A DNA stretch of 64,000 nucleotides from Luteibacter sp. (GTDB taxonomy: Bacteria; Pseudomonadota; Gammaproteobacteria; Xanthomonadales; Rhodanobacteraceae), in contig NZ_WNDO01000001.1 of assembly GCF_009912395.1 (NCBI RefSeq), forward strand, positions 248,001 to 312,000. The letters are read 5' to 3'. This document shows positions 1 to 11,193 of this stretch, one piece after another. The position numbers and the translations under genes were made by a program. Each line of letters opens with the position of its first letter. Position 1 is the first letter of the stretch. Under the pieces are notes generated by a model. The model was not told where the DNA came from, searched no databases, and saw nothing but the letters and a program-made list of their open reading frames with translations.

Positions 1-1404
1 GGCCGCAAGGTGGGGGCCCTGCGTATCGACCGTGACATCACCACCGATACGGTCACCACCACGCAGACCCTCGATTTCCGACTCACCCGTATCCATACGC
101 CGCTGCTGCTGCATTCGACGGTGAAAGCCGTGGAGTCGCCGGCCGGTGCTCCCCTGGCTTTCTATGCCAGCAGCAACATGTCCGCGAGGGAAAACCTGGT
201 GGAGGGCACGCGACGGCCGGACGGCGCCTTCCAAGTCGCCAACACGGTCGGCGGTGAGTCGCGCGTCGACCTGTTGACCTGGCCGACGGGCGCGTCGCTG
301 ATCGAAGGGCAGCGCCTGGCCACGCTGGCGCATGGCTTCCGCCCCGGTACCATCTACCAGGTACGCAACTTCGATTCGGCGAAGCAGCAGGTCGCCACGG
401 TCGATGTCGCCGTCCTCGGCGACGAGGTCGTCGAGATGCCCGATGGCCAGCGCGAAACCCTCCACCACCTACGCCAGTCGCTGTCCGGGATGCCCTCGGT
501 ACGATCGGTGGACGTGTGGGTGGACGACCAGGGATACATCCGCCGCGCCATCTCTCCCCTGCTCGGCTTCCACCTGGAAATGGCCTCCTGCGACGAGGCA
601 TGCGCCAACGCGCCCGACCAGGACGTCGACGTGCTTCGTGCATCGATGATCGACGCGCCCCGTGCCATCACGCCGAACCTTCGCGCCGCGCCGATGCGCT
701 ACATGATCACGGTCCGCGGCGACCACCCCAAACCCTTTGTCGAAACCGACGAGCAGCATGTATCGCCGCTCGGCGACGGCGTCTACTACGTCGATATCGG
801 ATTCTCTCGCAAGGGGAAGGAAAGCACCCCGTCGAGCGAAGACACCTCGTCCAGCGCCTGGGTGCAATCGGATTCGCCCCGCGTCATCGACATGGCGCGT
901 TCGATCGTCGGTGACGCCCGCAACGATCTTCAGCGCATGCGACGCCTGCGCGCCTACCTGTCGGACTACATCAACCAAAAGGGACTCGACGTCGGCTATG
1001 CCTCCGCGCTGGAAACCATCGACAGCCGGCGCGGGGATTGCACCGAGCACGCCGTGCTTCTCACTGCGCTGGCGCGCGCGCTCGGCATCCCTGCCCGCGT
1101 GGTGACGGGTATCGTCTACGTCGAACGTATGGGAGGGGCATCCCGCGTCTTCGTGCCGCACGCATGGACGCAGGCCTATGTCGATGGACGCTGGATCAGC
1201 TTCGATTCCGCCGAGCGACGCTTCGATGCGACACACATCGCCCTGGGTACCGGCAACGGTGATCCCTGGCGATTCTTCGCCGCGATGAACACGCTGCGGG
1301 ATATCCGCATTGATCGCGCCATCGCCTCGTCCAACATCATTGACCTGCCCGGCCCCTCGGATACGGGAGCCGTCGGTAACGTCGGGGCCGGTTCGGGGCG
1401 CTGA
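1..1404 (+). CDS. Transglutaminase-like domain protein, 5' end outside the window
   Basis: The reading frame is open from the first base, so the gene starts upstream of the window. The GTG at position 10 is only the first in-frame start-like codon seen. The C-terminal third carries a papain-like transglutaminase core: a cysteine in GDCTEHA, a histidine in PHAWTQAYV and an aspartate in FDSAERR, in the usual Cys-His-Asp order. Such domains act as proteases, amidases or cross-linking enzymes. The roughly 300 residues before it are beta-rich and unassigned. No signal peptide can be judged because the start is missing. The substrate is unknown. Confidence 0.8.
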   Translation, partial: GRKVGALRIDRDITTDTVTTTQTLDFRLTRIHTPLLLHSTVKAVESPAGAPLAFYASSNMSARENLVEGTRRPDGAFQVANTVGGESRVDLLTWPTGASLIEGQRLATLAHGFRPGTIYQVRNFDSAKQQVATVDVAVLGDEVVEMPDGQRETLHHLRQSLSGMPSVRSVDVWVDDQGYIRRAISPLLGFHLEMASCDEACANAPDQDVDVLRASMIDAPRAITPNLRAAPMRYMITVRGDHPKPFVETDEQHVSPLGDGVYYVDIGFSRKGKESTPSSEDTSSSAWVQSDSPRVIDMARSIVGDARNDLQRMRRLRAYLSDYINQKGLDVGYASALETIDSRRGDCTEHAVLLTALARALGIPARVVTGIVYVERMGGASRVFVPHAWTQAYVDGRWISFDSAERRFDATHIALGTGNGDPWRFFAAMNTLRDIRIDRAIASSNIIDLPGPSDTGAVGNVGAGSGR

Positions 1405-1408
1405 GCGA

Positions 1409-1798
1409 TCAGTTCGTCGAAGCGCCCCGGGCCAGCGACCAGCCTGCCGCGAGCCAGCCGGCGATGAAGGCGAGGCCGCCCACCGGCGTGATGATGCCCA
1501 CCCAGCGCGGCGCGCCGAGGGTCAGCGCGTAGAGGCTGCCCGAAAAGAGCACGATGCCCACAGCGAACAGGACGATCGCGGCCTTGCGTCCTCCACCCGC
1601 CGGCAAGCCCAGCGCGGCGGCGAACAAGGCCAGGGTGTGCCAGAAGTGGTACTCCACGCCGGTATGCCAGGTCTGCATGCCCTGTCCGTCGAGGAGTCCC
1701 CGCAGGGCATGGGCGCCAAAGGCGCCGAACACGACGGCGGTGGCGCCGGAAAGGGCCACGACCAGTGCCGTGGCGCCGTTGACACGATGTCGCATCAT
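1409..1798 (-). CDS. DUF423 family small membrane protein
   Basis: A 129-residue hydrophobic protein with four likely membrane helices. It begins MMRHRVNG, followed by a conserved FGAFGAHALRG stretch and a WHTGVEYHFWHTLAL helix, which match the DUF423 (YgdD-like) family. The start at 1798 is chosen because an AGGAA ribosome-binding site precedes it and the family N-terminus fits; the frame stays open upstream. The gene converges on the transglutaminase gene with four bases between stops and is divergent from the SCO gene. Its biochemical role is not established. Confidence 0.85.
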   Translation of the reverse strand: MMRHRVNGATALVVALSGATAVVFGAFGAHALRGLLDGQGMQTWHTGVEYHFWHTLALFAAALGLPAGGGRKAAIVLFAVGIVLFSGSLYALTLGAPRWVGIITPVGGLAFIAGWLAAGWSLARGASTN

Positions 1799-1875
1799 GG
1801 GGAATTCCTGTTTCCTGGAGCGGTGACGGCGGGACGTGTGGCGTATGCTTCGAACGATATCTCGCGGAGTGTCGC

Positions 1876-2493
1876 ATGAAGTCGTCCCCATTCCGCAGGG
1901 TCGTACTGGCCCTGCTCGCCTTCGTCGCCCTGGCCAGCCTCGCCGGTTGCCAGCGCGAACCGCAACCCGAGTGGCGTCTGAACGATGTCTCGGGTCACCT
2001 GCCCGACCTGGATTTCCGCCTGGTGGACGACCAGGGCCGTAACGTCACCGGTGCGGACTACAAGGGCAAGGTCGCGATCCTTTATTTCGGCTACACCCAT
2101 TGCCCGGATGTCTGCCCGCTCACGCTTACCCAGCTCCACGTGGTGCTCGATCGCCTCGGCCCGGCCGCCGAAAACGTGCGCATCCTGTTCGTCAGCGTGG
2201 ATCCCAAGCGCGACACGCCATCGGTGATGCACAGCTATGTCACGGCGTTCGACAAGCGCGCAGTGGGCCTCAGCGGTCCCGATCCGGAACTGGAAAAACT
2301 CGCCAAGCGCTACCGTTCCGCGTTCTCGCGCGAACCCGACCGGGGTGACGGCAACTACGACGTCAGCCATAGCTCGGCGATCTTCATCTTCGATGCGCAG
2401 GGCAAGGCCCGCCTGCTCGCGACACCGTCCGCGTCGCAGGACGATATCGTCCACGACCTCACGCTGCTCACCTCGCTGGAGAACCATCCGTGA
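1876..2493 (+). CDS. SCO1/SenC family copper-delivery lipoprotein
   Basis: A 205-residue protein with a lipoprotein signal ending in LAGC (Cys25) and a thioredoxin-like fold. The SCO copper site is complete: Cys76 and Cys80 in CPDVC, and His165 in DVSHSS. SCO proteins receive copper and help build the CuA centre of cytochrome c oxidase, or act as thiol reductases at the membrane surface. The next gene overlaps its stop codon and encodes a PCu(A)C chaperone, the known partner that passes Cu(I) to SCO or to the oxidase, so the two form a copper-delivery unit. Confidence 0.93.
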   Translation: MKSSPFRRVVLALLAFVALASLAGCQREPQPEWRLNDVSGHLPDLDFRLVDDQGRNVTGADYKGKVAILYFGYTHCPDVCPLTLTQLHVVLDRLGPAAENVRILFVSVDPKRDTPSVMHSYVTAFDKRAVGLSGPDPELEKLAKRYRSAFSREPDRGDGNYDVSHSSAIFIFDAQGKARLLATPSASQDDIVHDLTLLTSLENHP

Positions 2494-2951
2494 TCCTTCG
2501 CCCGCTCGCTTTCGCGCTCGTCCTTGCCGCCGGCATCGTCCATGCCGCCGATAAACCGGTCGCCACGACATCGCCGGTGAAGGCCTCGGGCGGCTGGATC
2601 CGTGTGTTGCCAGGCGCGCTCCCCGCCGGCGGCTTTGTCACCTTCGAGAACACCTCGGATCGCGCGCTGTCGATCGTCTCGGCGACGAGCACCGACTACG
2701 GCGACGCGATGATCCATCGCAGCAGTACCGAAGGTGGCATGGGGCGCATGGAAATGGTCGACAGCGTACCGCTGCCGGCGAAGCAGACCACGGCATTCTC
2801 GCCGGGCGGCTATCACGTGATGCTGATGGACGCCAAACACCCCATCAAACCGGGCGATACGCTCACCGTAACGTTCAAGCTGTCCGACGGCGAGACGTTG
2901 CCCGTGAAGATGCTGGCACGCCCAGCGAACGCGACGGGCCCGAAAGACTAA
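2490..2951 (+). CDS. PCu(A)C-type periplasmic copper chaperone
   Basis: A 153-residue secreted protein with a cleavable signal peptide (about residues 1-20). It has the exact family copper motif: His76, ten residues, Met87, twenty-one residues, His109, one residue, Met111. PCu(A)C proteins carry Cu(I) in the periplasm toward cytochrome oxidase assembly. Translation starts at a GTG (2490) that overlaps the TGA of the SCO gene as GTGA, so the two are translationally coupled. A REP pair begins 16 bases after the stop. Confidence 0.93.
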   Translation: MILRPLAFALVLAAGIVHAADKPVATTSPVKASGGWIRVLPGALPAGGFVTFENTSDRALSIVSATSTDYGDAMIHRSSTEGGMGRMEMVDSVPLPAKQTTAFSPGGYHVMLMDAKHPIKPGDTLTVTFKLSDGETLPVKMLARPANATGPKD

Positions 2952-2966
2952 AGCTGAATTCGACCG

Positions 2967-3030
2967 TAGGAGCGCGCTTGCGCGCGATGGGTGCTTGCGG
3001 CAAACCCCATCGCGCGCAAGCGCGCTCCTA
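2967..3030. repeat. REP pair (head-to-head palindromic units)
   Basis: Two copies of a short GC-rich unit beginning TAGGAGCGCGCTTGCGCG face each other across a spacer of about 16 bases. Each unit is itself an imperfect palindrome, so the pair can fold into a long hairpin. It lies between two converging genes, and its right-hand CTA supplies the TAG stop codon of the acylphosphatase gene. The same unit recurs at six other places in the window. Confidence 0.95.
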
Positions 3031-3297
3031 CCTGACGACGAACGTCGTCAACGGTTCGTGTACCTCGATGTCTTCCCGATAAAGCTCATCGACTCTCGCG
3101 GTATCCGGCCCGTGATGCAGCCAGGCATCCAGCTGATCGATGGCCACGGTATCGCCGAGCGCCACGACTTCGACGCTGCCATCCAGCAGATTGCGTGCAT
3201 GCCCTGCGAGCCGGAGCGCCACCGCCTGCTCACGCGTGGACGCACGAAAGAACACGCCCTGCACCCGGCCCCTGACGATGAAGCGCACGGCCTTCAT
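3028..3297 (-). CDS. Acylphosphatase
   Basis: An 89-residue protein with the family signature RGRVQGVFFRAST. Arg18 is the phosphate-binding residue, and Asn36 in the GHARN stretch takes the place of the catalytic asparagine. It hydrolyses acylphosphates such as carboxyl-phosphate groups. The start at 3297 follows a strong GGAGGA site and lies one base after the stop of the tlpA-like gene, so it is the last gene of a yihY-tlpA-acylphosphatase operon. Its stop codon lies inside the adjoining REP unit, suggesting the repeat set the present C-terminus. Confidence 0.93.
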   Translation of the reverse strand: MKAVRFIVRGRVQGVFFRASTREQAVALRLAGHARNLLDGSVEVVALGDTVAIDQLDAWLHHGPDTARVDELYREDIEVHEPLTTFVVR

Positions 3298-3298
3298 C

Positions 3299-3759
3299 TC
3301 ATTTTCCTCCGACCATCGCCTCGTTGAGCTTCTTCGCATCCACGGGACCGACAAACCGCTTGGCGACATGGCCATCGGGCGCAATTAGGTACGTGGTGGG
3401 CAATCCCTGCGGCGGATCGAAATCCTTCGGCGGTTCGGTGACATCGACCTGGGCGATCGGGTAGCTGACCGGATGCTTCGCCACGAAGGCCTTGATGTCC
3501 TTCACGTCGGTGTCCTCAAAGGCGAGGCCGATGGCCGTGACGTTCTTGTGATCCTTCACGAAGCCGGAAATGTCCGGCATCTCCTTGATGCACGGCACGC
3601 ACCAGGTGGCCCAGTAGTTCACGATCACCCACTTGCCGCGCTGCGCGGCGAGATCGAACGAGGTGCCGTCGATCGTGGTGACCTTGAGGGTAGGCGTGAC
3701 GGCGGTGGCCATGGCCGGCGTGGCGACGGCAAGGGCCAGGGCGGCGGCGAAGCGCAGGA

Positions 3760-3763
<4 letters not shown>
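3299..3763 (-). CDS. TlpA-like secreted thiol-disulfide reductase
   Basis: A 154-residue protein with a signal peptide (about residues 1-19) and a thioredoxin fold. The redox site is WCVPC (Cys55 and Cys58), and a cis-proline loop GLPTTYLI lies near residue 120. This is the TlpA/ResA pattern of periplasmic thiol reductases that keep cysteines of target proteins reduced, often in cytochrome c or oxidase biogenesis. The start ATG overlaps the stop of the upstream yihY-type gene by four bases. The nearby SCO/PCu(A)C pair makes a role in respiratory metalloprotein assembly plausible, but this is inference. Confidence 0.88.
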
Positions 3764-6047
<2,284 letters not shown>

Positions 6048-6159
6048 TCGTTCGGCATACCGCCGGTACGCTTCCTGCGGCGATGTTGCGCAGCGTCTCG
6101 ACCTCCACCGGTCGCCGGTGCAGGCTAGGCTGTGACTATCGACGACAGAGGACCGCACG

Positions 6160-7839
6160 ATGGGATTCCTTCAGGACTCGCCGCGACTGGCCCACCCGTT
6201 CCGCAACGATCGCCTGCTAGGCGCCTGGCTCGCCCACACGTTGCCCGATGAACGCTTCTCGGCGACCACACCCGACCTCGTCGCACTGGGCGACTACGCC
6301 GTCGCGGCGTGGGACCGGCGCCAGCGCACGCCGCGCACGGAACCCGTCCTCACGAACTGGGATGCCTGGGGCGAGCGAGTCGACCGCATCGCCCTGACCC
6401 CTGCGTGGGAGGAAGGCCCAGGCATCACCACCCGACACGGTGTGCTTGCAGCGGGCCACGAAACGACGCCATGGGCGCGCACTGAGCAATTCGCCCGGGT
6501 CTACCTCTACCATCCGGCCAGCGAGTTCTATTGCTGCCCGCTCGCCATGACCGACGGTGCCGCCACCGCGATCCGAGCTTCAGGCAACCAGGCGCTTGTC
6601 GACCGCGCCCTGCCGCATTTCCTCAGCCGCGAAGCGTCCTCGTTCTGGCTCTCTGGCCAATGGATGACCGAAACACGGGGCGGCTCGGACGTGGGCCGCA
6701 CGGAAACCGTCGCGCGCCGCGACGCCACCGGACAGTGGCGGCTTTACGGCCGCAAGTGGTTCAGCTCGGCCGTGGTCGGCGAAGCCGCCCTTGCGCTGGC
6801 GCGCCCCGAAGGCGCGGGTGCGGGAACCTCGGCGCTCGCGCTGTTCTATGTGGAAACCAAGGACGAACACGGCGCCTGGCAAGGCATCACGATCGACCGC
6901 CTCAAGAAGAAGCTGGGCACCCACGAACTGCCGACCGCCAAGATCCACCTCGACGGCCTCCCGGCGACGCCAGTCGGACCGCTGGAGCACGGCGTAAGGC
7001 AAGTCACGCCCATGCTCAATATCACGCGCACATGGAACGCCATCTGCGCGATCTCCAGCATGTCGCGCGCGATCGCGCTGGCCCGCGACTACGCCTACCG
7101 ACGCCAGGCCTTCGGCGCCCACCTCATCGACCAGCCGCTGCATGCCCGCACCCTGGCCGACATGCAGGCGGAGTTCGAAGGGGCGTTCTCGCTCGCCTTT
7201 TATGTCGCCGAACTCTTGGGACGTACGGAACAGGGCGCCGCCTCGCCACGCGACACCGCCCTGCTGCGCCTGCTGACGCCCCTGGCCAAGCTGTGGACGG
7301 CCAAGGCGTCCATCGCCGTGGTGTCCGAGGCGCTGGAATGCTTCGGTGGTGCGGGCTACATCGAGGACACCGGCCTGCCCCAGTTGCTTCGCGACGCCCA
7401 GGTCTATGCGATCTGGGAGGGCACCACCAACGTCCTCTCCCTCGACATGCTGCGCGCCCTCGGCGCGGGCGGCCTGGCCCCGCTACGCGAAACCATCGGC
7501 ACGCTGGTGCCTGCGGGATCGGACGCTTTGCGCCCCATCCATGCGGCCCTCGACGCCACGGAGGCCCTGCTCGGCGACGTCGCCGCTGACCGAAGCGCCT
7601 TGGAAGCCTCGGCTCGCGGCATCGCCTTCACGCTGGCCCGGACCATGGCAGCCGCGCTGCTCGTCCGCTCGGCGGGCTGGGGTGAGGCGGCCGGCGACGG
7701 ACGCCCCATGGCCGCCTGCCGACGCTTCATCGCCCGGGGGCTGGACCGCCTGTTCCTGCCCGAGGGCGAGGACGACGCCATGCTCGCCCAGGACCGCCCT
7801 AGCGAGCCGACTGCCCGGAAGGTGTGGGCGGCCATGTAG
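6160..7839 (+). CDS. AidB-like acyl-CoA dehydrogenase
   Basis: A 559-residue flavoprotein with the acyl-CoA dehydrogenase layout: N-terminal helical domain, middle beta domain (MTETRGGSDVGR and GRKWFSSA), and a helical C-terminal domain with ALECFGGAGY and YAIWEGTTNVLSLD. The length and the extended C-terminus resemble the AidB/ACAD11-like branch rather than classical 380-residue dehydrogenases. AidB is induced by alkylating agents and binds DNA in E. coli, but no ada-type neighbour is present, so a DNA-protection role is uncertain. An AGGA site precedes the start. The gene appears to be transcribed alone. Confidence 0.85.
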   Translation: MGFLQDSPRLAHPFRNDRLLGAWLAHTLPDERFSATTPDLVALGDYAVAAWDRRQRTPRTEPVLTNWDAWGERVDRIALTPAWEEGPGITTRHGVLAAGHETTPWARTEQFARVYLYHPASEFYCCPLAMTDGAATAIRASGNQALVDRALPHFLSREASSFWLSGQWMTETRGGSDVGRTETVARRDATGQWRLYGRKWFSSAVVGEAALALARPEGAGAGTSALALFYVETKDEHGAWQGITIDRLKKKLGTHELPTAKIHLDGLPATPVGPLEHGVRQVTPMLNITRTWNAICAISSMSRAIALARDYAYRRQAFGAHLIDQPLHARTLADMQAEFEGAFSLAFYVAELLGRTEQGAASPRDTALLRLLTPLAKLWTAKASIAVVSEALECFGGAGYIEDTGLPQLLRDAQVYAIWEGTTNVLSLDMLRALGAGGLAPLRETIGTLVPAGSDALRPIHAALDATEALLGDVAADRSALEASARGIAFTLARTMAAALLVRSAGWGEAAGDGRPMAACRRFIARGLDRLFLPEGEDDAMLAQDRPSEPTARKVWAAM

Positions 7840-7878
7840 AATGGCCGCCCCGCTCCACGCCAGCTCCAGGTCACGCCC

Positions 7879-8364
7879 ATGCAGCACCTCACCATCGTCA
7901 CCACCGGCGGCACCATCGACAAGGTCTACTTCGACGACAAGTCGGACTACCAGATCGGTTCGCCCCAGATCGGCGACATCCTTACCCAGCTCGGCGTGGC
8001 GTTCCGTTTCGACGTGATCCCCATCCTGCGCAAGGACAGCCTCCACGTCACCGATGAGGATCGCGCCCTCATGCGCAGCACCATCGAGGCTCAGCCGCAT
8101 CGCCACGTGCTGGTCACGCATGGCACCGACACGATGGTGGAGACGGCCAAGGTGCTCGAAGGCATCCCGGGCAAGGTCATCGTGCTCACCGGTGCGCTCA
8201 ATCCGGCCCGCTTCCAGGGGTCGGACGCCGTGTTCAACATCGGCTGCGCCGTGGGCGCGGTGCAGACGCTGGCCGAAGGCGTGTACATCGCCATGAACGG
8301 TCGCGTGTGGGACCCGAAGACGGTCCGCAAGAATCGCGAAGCCAACCGCTTCGAAGCGGTCTGA
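7879..8364 (+). CDS. Single-domain asparaginase-like protein
   Basis: A 161-residue protein that matches only the N-terminal domain of type I/II L-asparaginases. It has the first threonine motif TTGGTID at residues 8-14 and the second motif THGTDTM near residue 80. The usual C-terminal domain of about 160 residues is missing, and the frame ends cleanly rather than in a frameshift. Classical asparaginases build the active site between domains of neighbouring subunits, so it is open whether this form is active. It stops two bases before the end of the converging protease gene. Confidence 0.85.
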   Translation: MQHLTIVTTGGTIDKVYFDDKSDYQIGSPQIGDILTQLGVAFRFDVIPILRKDSLHVTDEDRALMRSTIEAQPHRHVLVTHGTDTMVETAKVLEGIPGKVIVLTGALNPARFQGSDAVFNIGCAVGAVQTLAEGVYIAMNGRVWDPKTVRKNREANRFEAV

Positions 8365-8366
8365 GC

Positions 8367-9707
8367 TCAGGGCGTCGCGCCGCGACGCTCTCGATCCTCC
8401 ACCACCGCATCCACCGTCGCGCCTGCGTCCATGACACCGGCGCCACAGCCTTTCGGGCACCGCCCCTGCACGGGGCGCGCGTTGTCGACGAGCTGCTGCC
8501 CCACCTCGTCGACACCTATCGCCGGGTCGGCCGAGCGCATCAGCGCGACCAGCCCCGCCACCTGCGGCGCGGCCATCGACGTACCCGCCAGGTAACCGAA
8601 CACCGGACGGGTTGCCACGGTTCGTCCCAGATCCAGCGCGGACACGATGTCGTCACCGCGAACGCCCGACTTCGAGCCGCCCGGGGCGGACAGCGTCAGG
8701 CCGTCGCCGTGATTGGAATACCAGGCCTGGGCGCCGTCACGCCCCAGCGCGCCCACCGAGACGACACCCGGACAGTTGGCGGGAGCGAAGGCGGACGCTT
8801 TTACTCCGTCGTTGCCCGCCGCCACCACGACCACGCTGCCCCGTTCACGCGCCGCAGTGATCGCCGTCGCCAGCGCTTCACCACACGCACCCTGACCGCC
8901 GAGACTCAGGTTGATCACATCGGCTCGACGTTCGACAGGAGGAACGCCTTCGACATCGCCACCTGACGCCCAGGTGATCGCGTCCACGATGTCCGATGTC
9001 CAGGCACCGCACATGCCGGCGACCCGAACGGGAAGCAGCATCGCCTCCGGCGCCACGCCAACCATGCCGTAGCGGTTGCCGCCACGCGCCATCGCCAGCC
9101 CGGCCACATGTGTGCCATGCCACGACGACGGACGCGCCAGCGACGAACCACAGTCGCCGGAATCGCGCCAATCGCCTTCGTCGGTCGGATCGGCATCACG
9201 TCCATCGCCGTCCCGCGCCTCATCGGCGTCGGACAGGAAGTCGTATCCCGGCAGCAGGCGTCCGGCGAACTCGGCATGCGGCACGATGCCCGAATCGATC
9301 ACGGCCACGACGGCACCCACACCGCGCGTGTGGCGCCAGGCCACCTCGACATCCGTCCCGTAGCGAGGATCGTGCATGTACCACTGGCGACGCCATAGCG
9401 GATCGGGCATCGCGGTCAGCTGTAGCAAGCGGTCTTCTTCGATGGAGACGACGCCCGGCATCGCCGCCAGCGCGGACGGGTCGGCCGAGTCCTGTTCGTA
9501 GAGGGCGTCACCTGTGGCCAGGCGACGTATCGGTTGCACGGGCTCTCGCATCAGGGCGGCAGAACGACGGGCGCGTCCGTGAAGCGACGTCGTGGCCGGT
9601 GGCATGTAGTCCGGGGCAAAACGCACGATGAAGCGGGTCGTCGCGAACGTGTCGGTGGTGCATGACACGGTCAAGGCGATGGCGAGTGTCGATACGAAGC
9701 GGCGCAT
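8367..9707 (-). CDS. Secreted S8 (subtilisin-like) serine protease
   Basis: A 446-residue protein with a signal peptide, a pro-region of about 100 residues and a subtilase domain. The triad is visible: Asp138 in VIDSGI, His197 in HGTHVAG and Ser377 in GTSMAAP. Several cysteines in the mature part suggest disulfides, consistent with an exported enzyme. It resembles extracellular proteases of Xanthomonadales that leave by the type II pathway. No C-terminal sorting or P-proprotein domain is present. The gene converges on the asparaginase-like gene with no room for a terminator between them. Confidence 0.93.
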   Translation of the reverse strand: MRRFVSTLAIALTVSCTTDTFATTRFIVRFAPDYMPPATTSLHGRARRSAALMREPVQPIRRLATGDALYEQDSADPSALAAMPGVVSIEEDRLLQLTAMPDPLWRRQWYMHDPRYGTDVEVAWRHTRGVGAVVAVIDSGIVPHAEFAGRLLPGYDFLSDADEARDGDGRDADPTDEGDWRDSGDCGSSLARPSSWHGTHVAGLAMARGGNRYGMVGVAPEAMLLPVRVAGMCGAWTSDIVDAITWASGGDVEGVPPVERRADVINLSLGGQGACGEALATAITAARERGSVVVVAAGNDGVKASAFAPANCPGVVSVGALGRDGAQAWYSNHGDGLTLSAPGGSKSGVRGDDIVSALDLGRTVATRPVFGYLAGTSMAAPQVAGLVALMRSADPAIGVDEVGQQLVDNARPVQGRCPKGCGAGVMDAGATVDAVVEDRERRGATP

Positions 9708-9840
9708 GTGAGGTGTCCTTGAGGGAAACGGACGTCACACGTTAGTTATGGCTTCTATCCTGGGGGATCGTCTTCGCCTGAGGGGTCGTGTCGGTGGGTT
9801 ATTTGGCGGGGTAGTGGGCGGCTTCCATACTTCGTGGGCT

Positions 9841-9909
9841 GTCGCGCGCAAGGCGCGCTCCTACAAGGGAGCGAGGCTGCTCTTTTAGGAGCGCGCCCTA
9901 CGCGCGACC
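9841..9909. repeat. Degenerate REP pair in tail-to-tail arrangement
   Basis: Two diverged REP units lie here in the opposite arrangement to the other pairs in this window: the TCCTA/TAGGA ends face inward across about 20 bases and the GCGCGAC ends face outward. Both units carry substitutions (AAGGCGCGCTCC and GAGCGCGCCCTA). The pair sits just downstream of the aldo/keto reductase stop, in the roughly 210-base gap before the protease gene. No other structure was seen in that gap. Confidence 0.85.
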
Positions 9910-9921
9910 GGTCCAGAAATA

Positions 9922-10953
9922 TCAAAGCACGGCAGACTCACGCCAGAGGTCGGTGCCGCCGTCGACCGCGTAACGGTCGATCTCGACCAGTTCCTCCGTC
10001 GAGAACGACAGCTTCGACAGCGCACCAAGGGAGTTGTCGAGCTGCTCGACGGTGCGCGCACCGATGAGGGCCGACATCACGCGCGGATCGCGCAGCACCC
10101 AGGCGATTGCCATCTGGGCCAGCGTCTGGCCGCGGCGTTCGGCGATGGCGTTGAGCGCGCGGATGCGGTCGAGGTTCTCGCCGCTGAGCATGTTCTTTCG
10201 GAACGAGCCGTCACGCGTGACGCGCGCATCCGACGGCACGCCACCGAGGTACTTCGATGTCAGCAGACCCTGCGCCAGCGGCGAGAAGGCGATGCATCCC
10301 GTGCCCAGTTCTTCCAGTGTGTCGAGCAGGCCGTTCTCGATCCAGCGGTTGAACATCGAGTAGTTCGGCTGGTGGATGAAGAGCGGCACCTTTTCTTCGG
10401 CGAGAATCGCGGCGGCCTTGCGGGTCAGTTCGGGCGAATAGCTCGAAATGCCGACATAAAGAGCCTTGCCCTGGCGATGGATATGGGTGAGCGCGCGCAT
10501 GGTCTCTTCCAGCGGCGTGTCGGGATCGACACGGTGCGAATAGAAGATGTCCACATAGTCCAGCCCCATGCGACGCAGGGACTGATCGAGACTGGCGACG
10601 AGGTACTTGCGGCTGCCACCGATGCCGCCATACGGACCGGGCCACATGTCCCAGCCGGCCTTGGTGGAAATGATCAGCTCGTCGCGATACGGCGCGAAAT
10701 CGCTCGCCAGTACGCGGCCGAAGTTCTCTTCGGCCGAACCTGCCGGCGGACCGTAGTTGTTGGCAAGGTCGAAATGCGTGACACCGCGGTCGAACGCGCG
10801 GCGCAGGATGGCACGACCGGTCTCGAATACATCGGTGCCACCGAAGTTCTGCCAAAGGCCAAGGGAGATCGCCGGCAGGTCGATGCCGCTCCTGCCGCAA
10901 CGGCGGTAGGGCATGATGTCGTCGTAGCGATCGGAGGCGGCGCGGTAGGACAT
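9922..10953 (-). CDS. Aldo/keto reductase, YghZ (L-glyceraldehyde 3-phosphate reductase) type
   Basis: A 343-residue (beta/alpha)8-barrel reductase. It begins MSYRAASDRYDDIMPYRRCG, followed by GLWQNFGG, the catalytic-tyrosine segment FDLANNYGPPAGSAEE and the NADPH-binding end SALIGART. These match the YghZ/Kv-beta-like branch (AKR14), which reduces L-glyceraldehyde 3-phosphate and other small aldehydes such as methylglyoxal. The start at 10953 follows a GGAG site; the frame is open further upstream but without family similarity. REP pairs lie on both sides, suggesting a stand-alone transcription unit. Confidence 0.9.
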   Translation of the reverse strand: MSYRAASDRYDDIMPYRRCGRSGIDLPAISLGLWQNFGGTDVFETGRAILRRAFDRGVTHFDLANNYGPPAGSAEENFGRVLASDFAPYRDELIISTKAGWDMWPGPYGGIGGSRKYLVASLDQSLRRMGLDYVDIFYSHRVDPDTPLEETMRALTHIHRQGKALYVGISSYSPELTRKAAAILAEEKVPLFIHQPNYSMFNRWIENGLLDTLEELGTGCIAFSPLAQGLLTSKYLGGVPSDARVTRDGSFRKNMLSGENLDRIRALNAIAERRGQTLAQMAIAWVLRDPRVMSALIGARTVEQLDNSLGALSKLSFSTEELVEIDRYAVDGGTDLWRESAVL

Positions 10954-11068
10954 GGAGAAACTCCCGTAGACAAGGCCGCCATCGTAGCAACGCCGCTCAC
11001 CTGCGTACCGGCCGGCCATTCAAGGCAACGATGAGCCGGGCTCAACAAAAGCGCCTCACCCCCGCGGT

Positions 11069-11136
11069 TGTAGGAGCGCGCTTGCGCGCGATTCAGGGTT
11101 ACCGCGAGCCCCATCGCGCGCAAGCGCGCTCCTACA
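11069..11136. repeat. REP pair (head-to-head)
   Basis: Two near-identical REP units face each other across about 20 bases in the gap upstream of the aldo/keto reductase and just beyond the terminator of the M4 protease gene. The outer ends read TGTAGGAG and CTCCTACA. The arrangement REP-terminator-gene recurs at 59.7 kb. Confidence 0.95.
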
Positions 11137-11141
11137 GACAC

Positions 11142-11175
11142 AAAAAAGCCCGGGCGTCAGCCGCCCGGGCTTTTT
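11142..11175 (-). terminator. Rho-independent terminator of the M4 protease gene
   Basis: The inverted repeat GCCCGGGCG / CGCCCGGGC with a short TCAG-type loop is flanked by A and T runs on both sides. It can therefore end leftward transcription from the protease gene and also any rightward read-through. It begins about 20 bases after the protease stop codon. Confidence 0.92.
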
Positions 11176-11193
11176 ATCGTGCTTGCGTACGAT

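Noticed and set aside
2967-3030. REP repeats read as part of a CRISPR array
   Set aside because: The units are palindromic pairs scattered singly, without regular spacers or cas genes.
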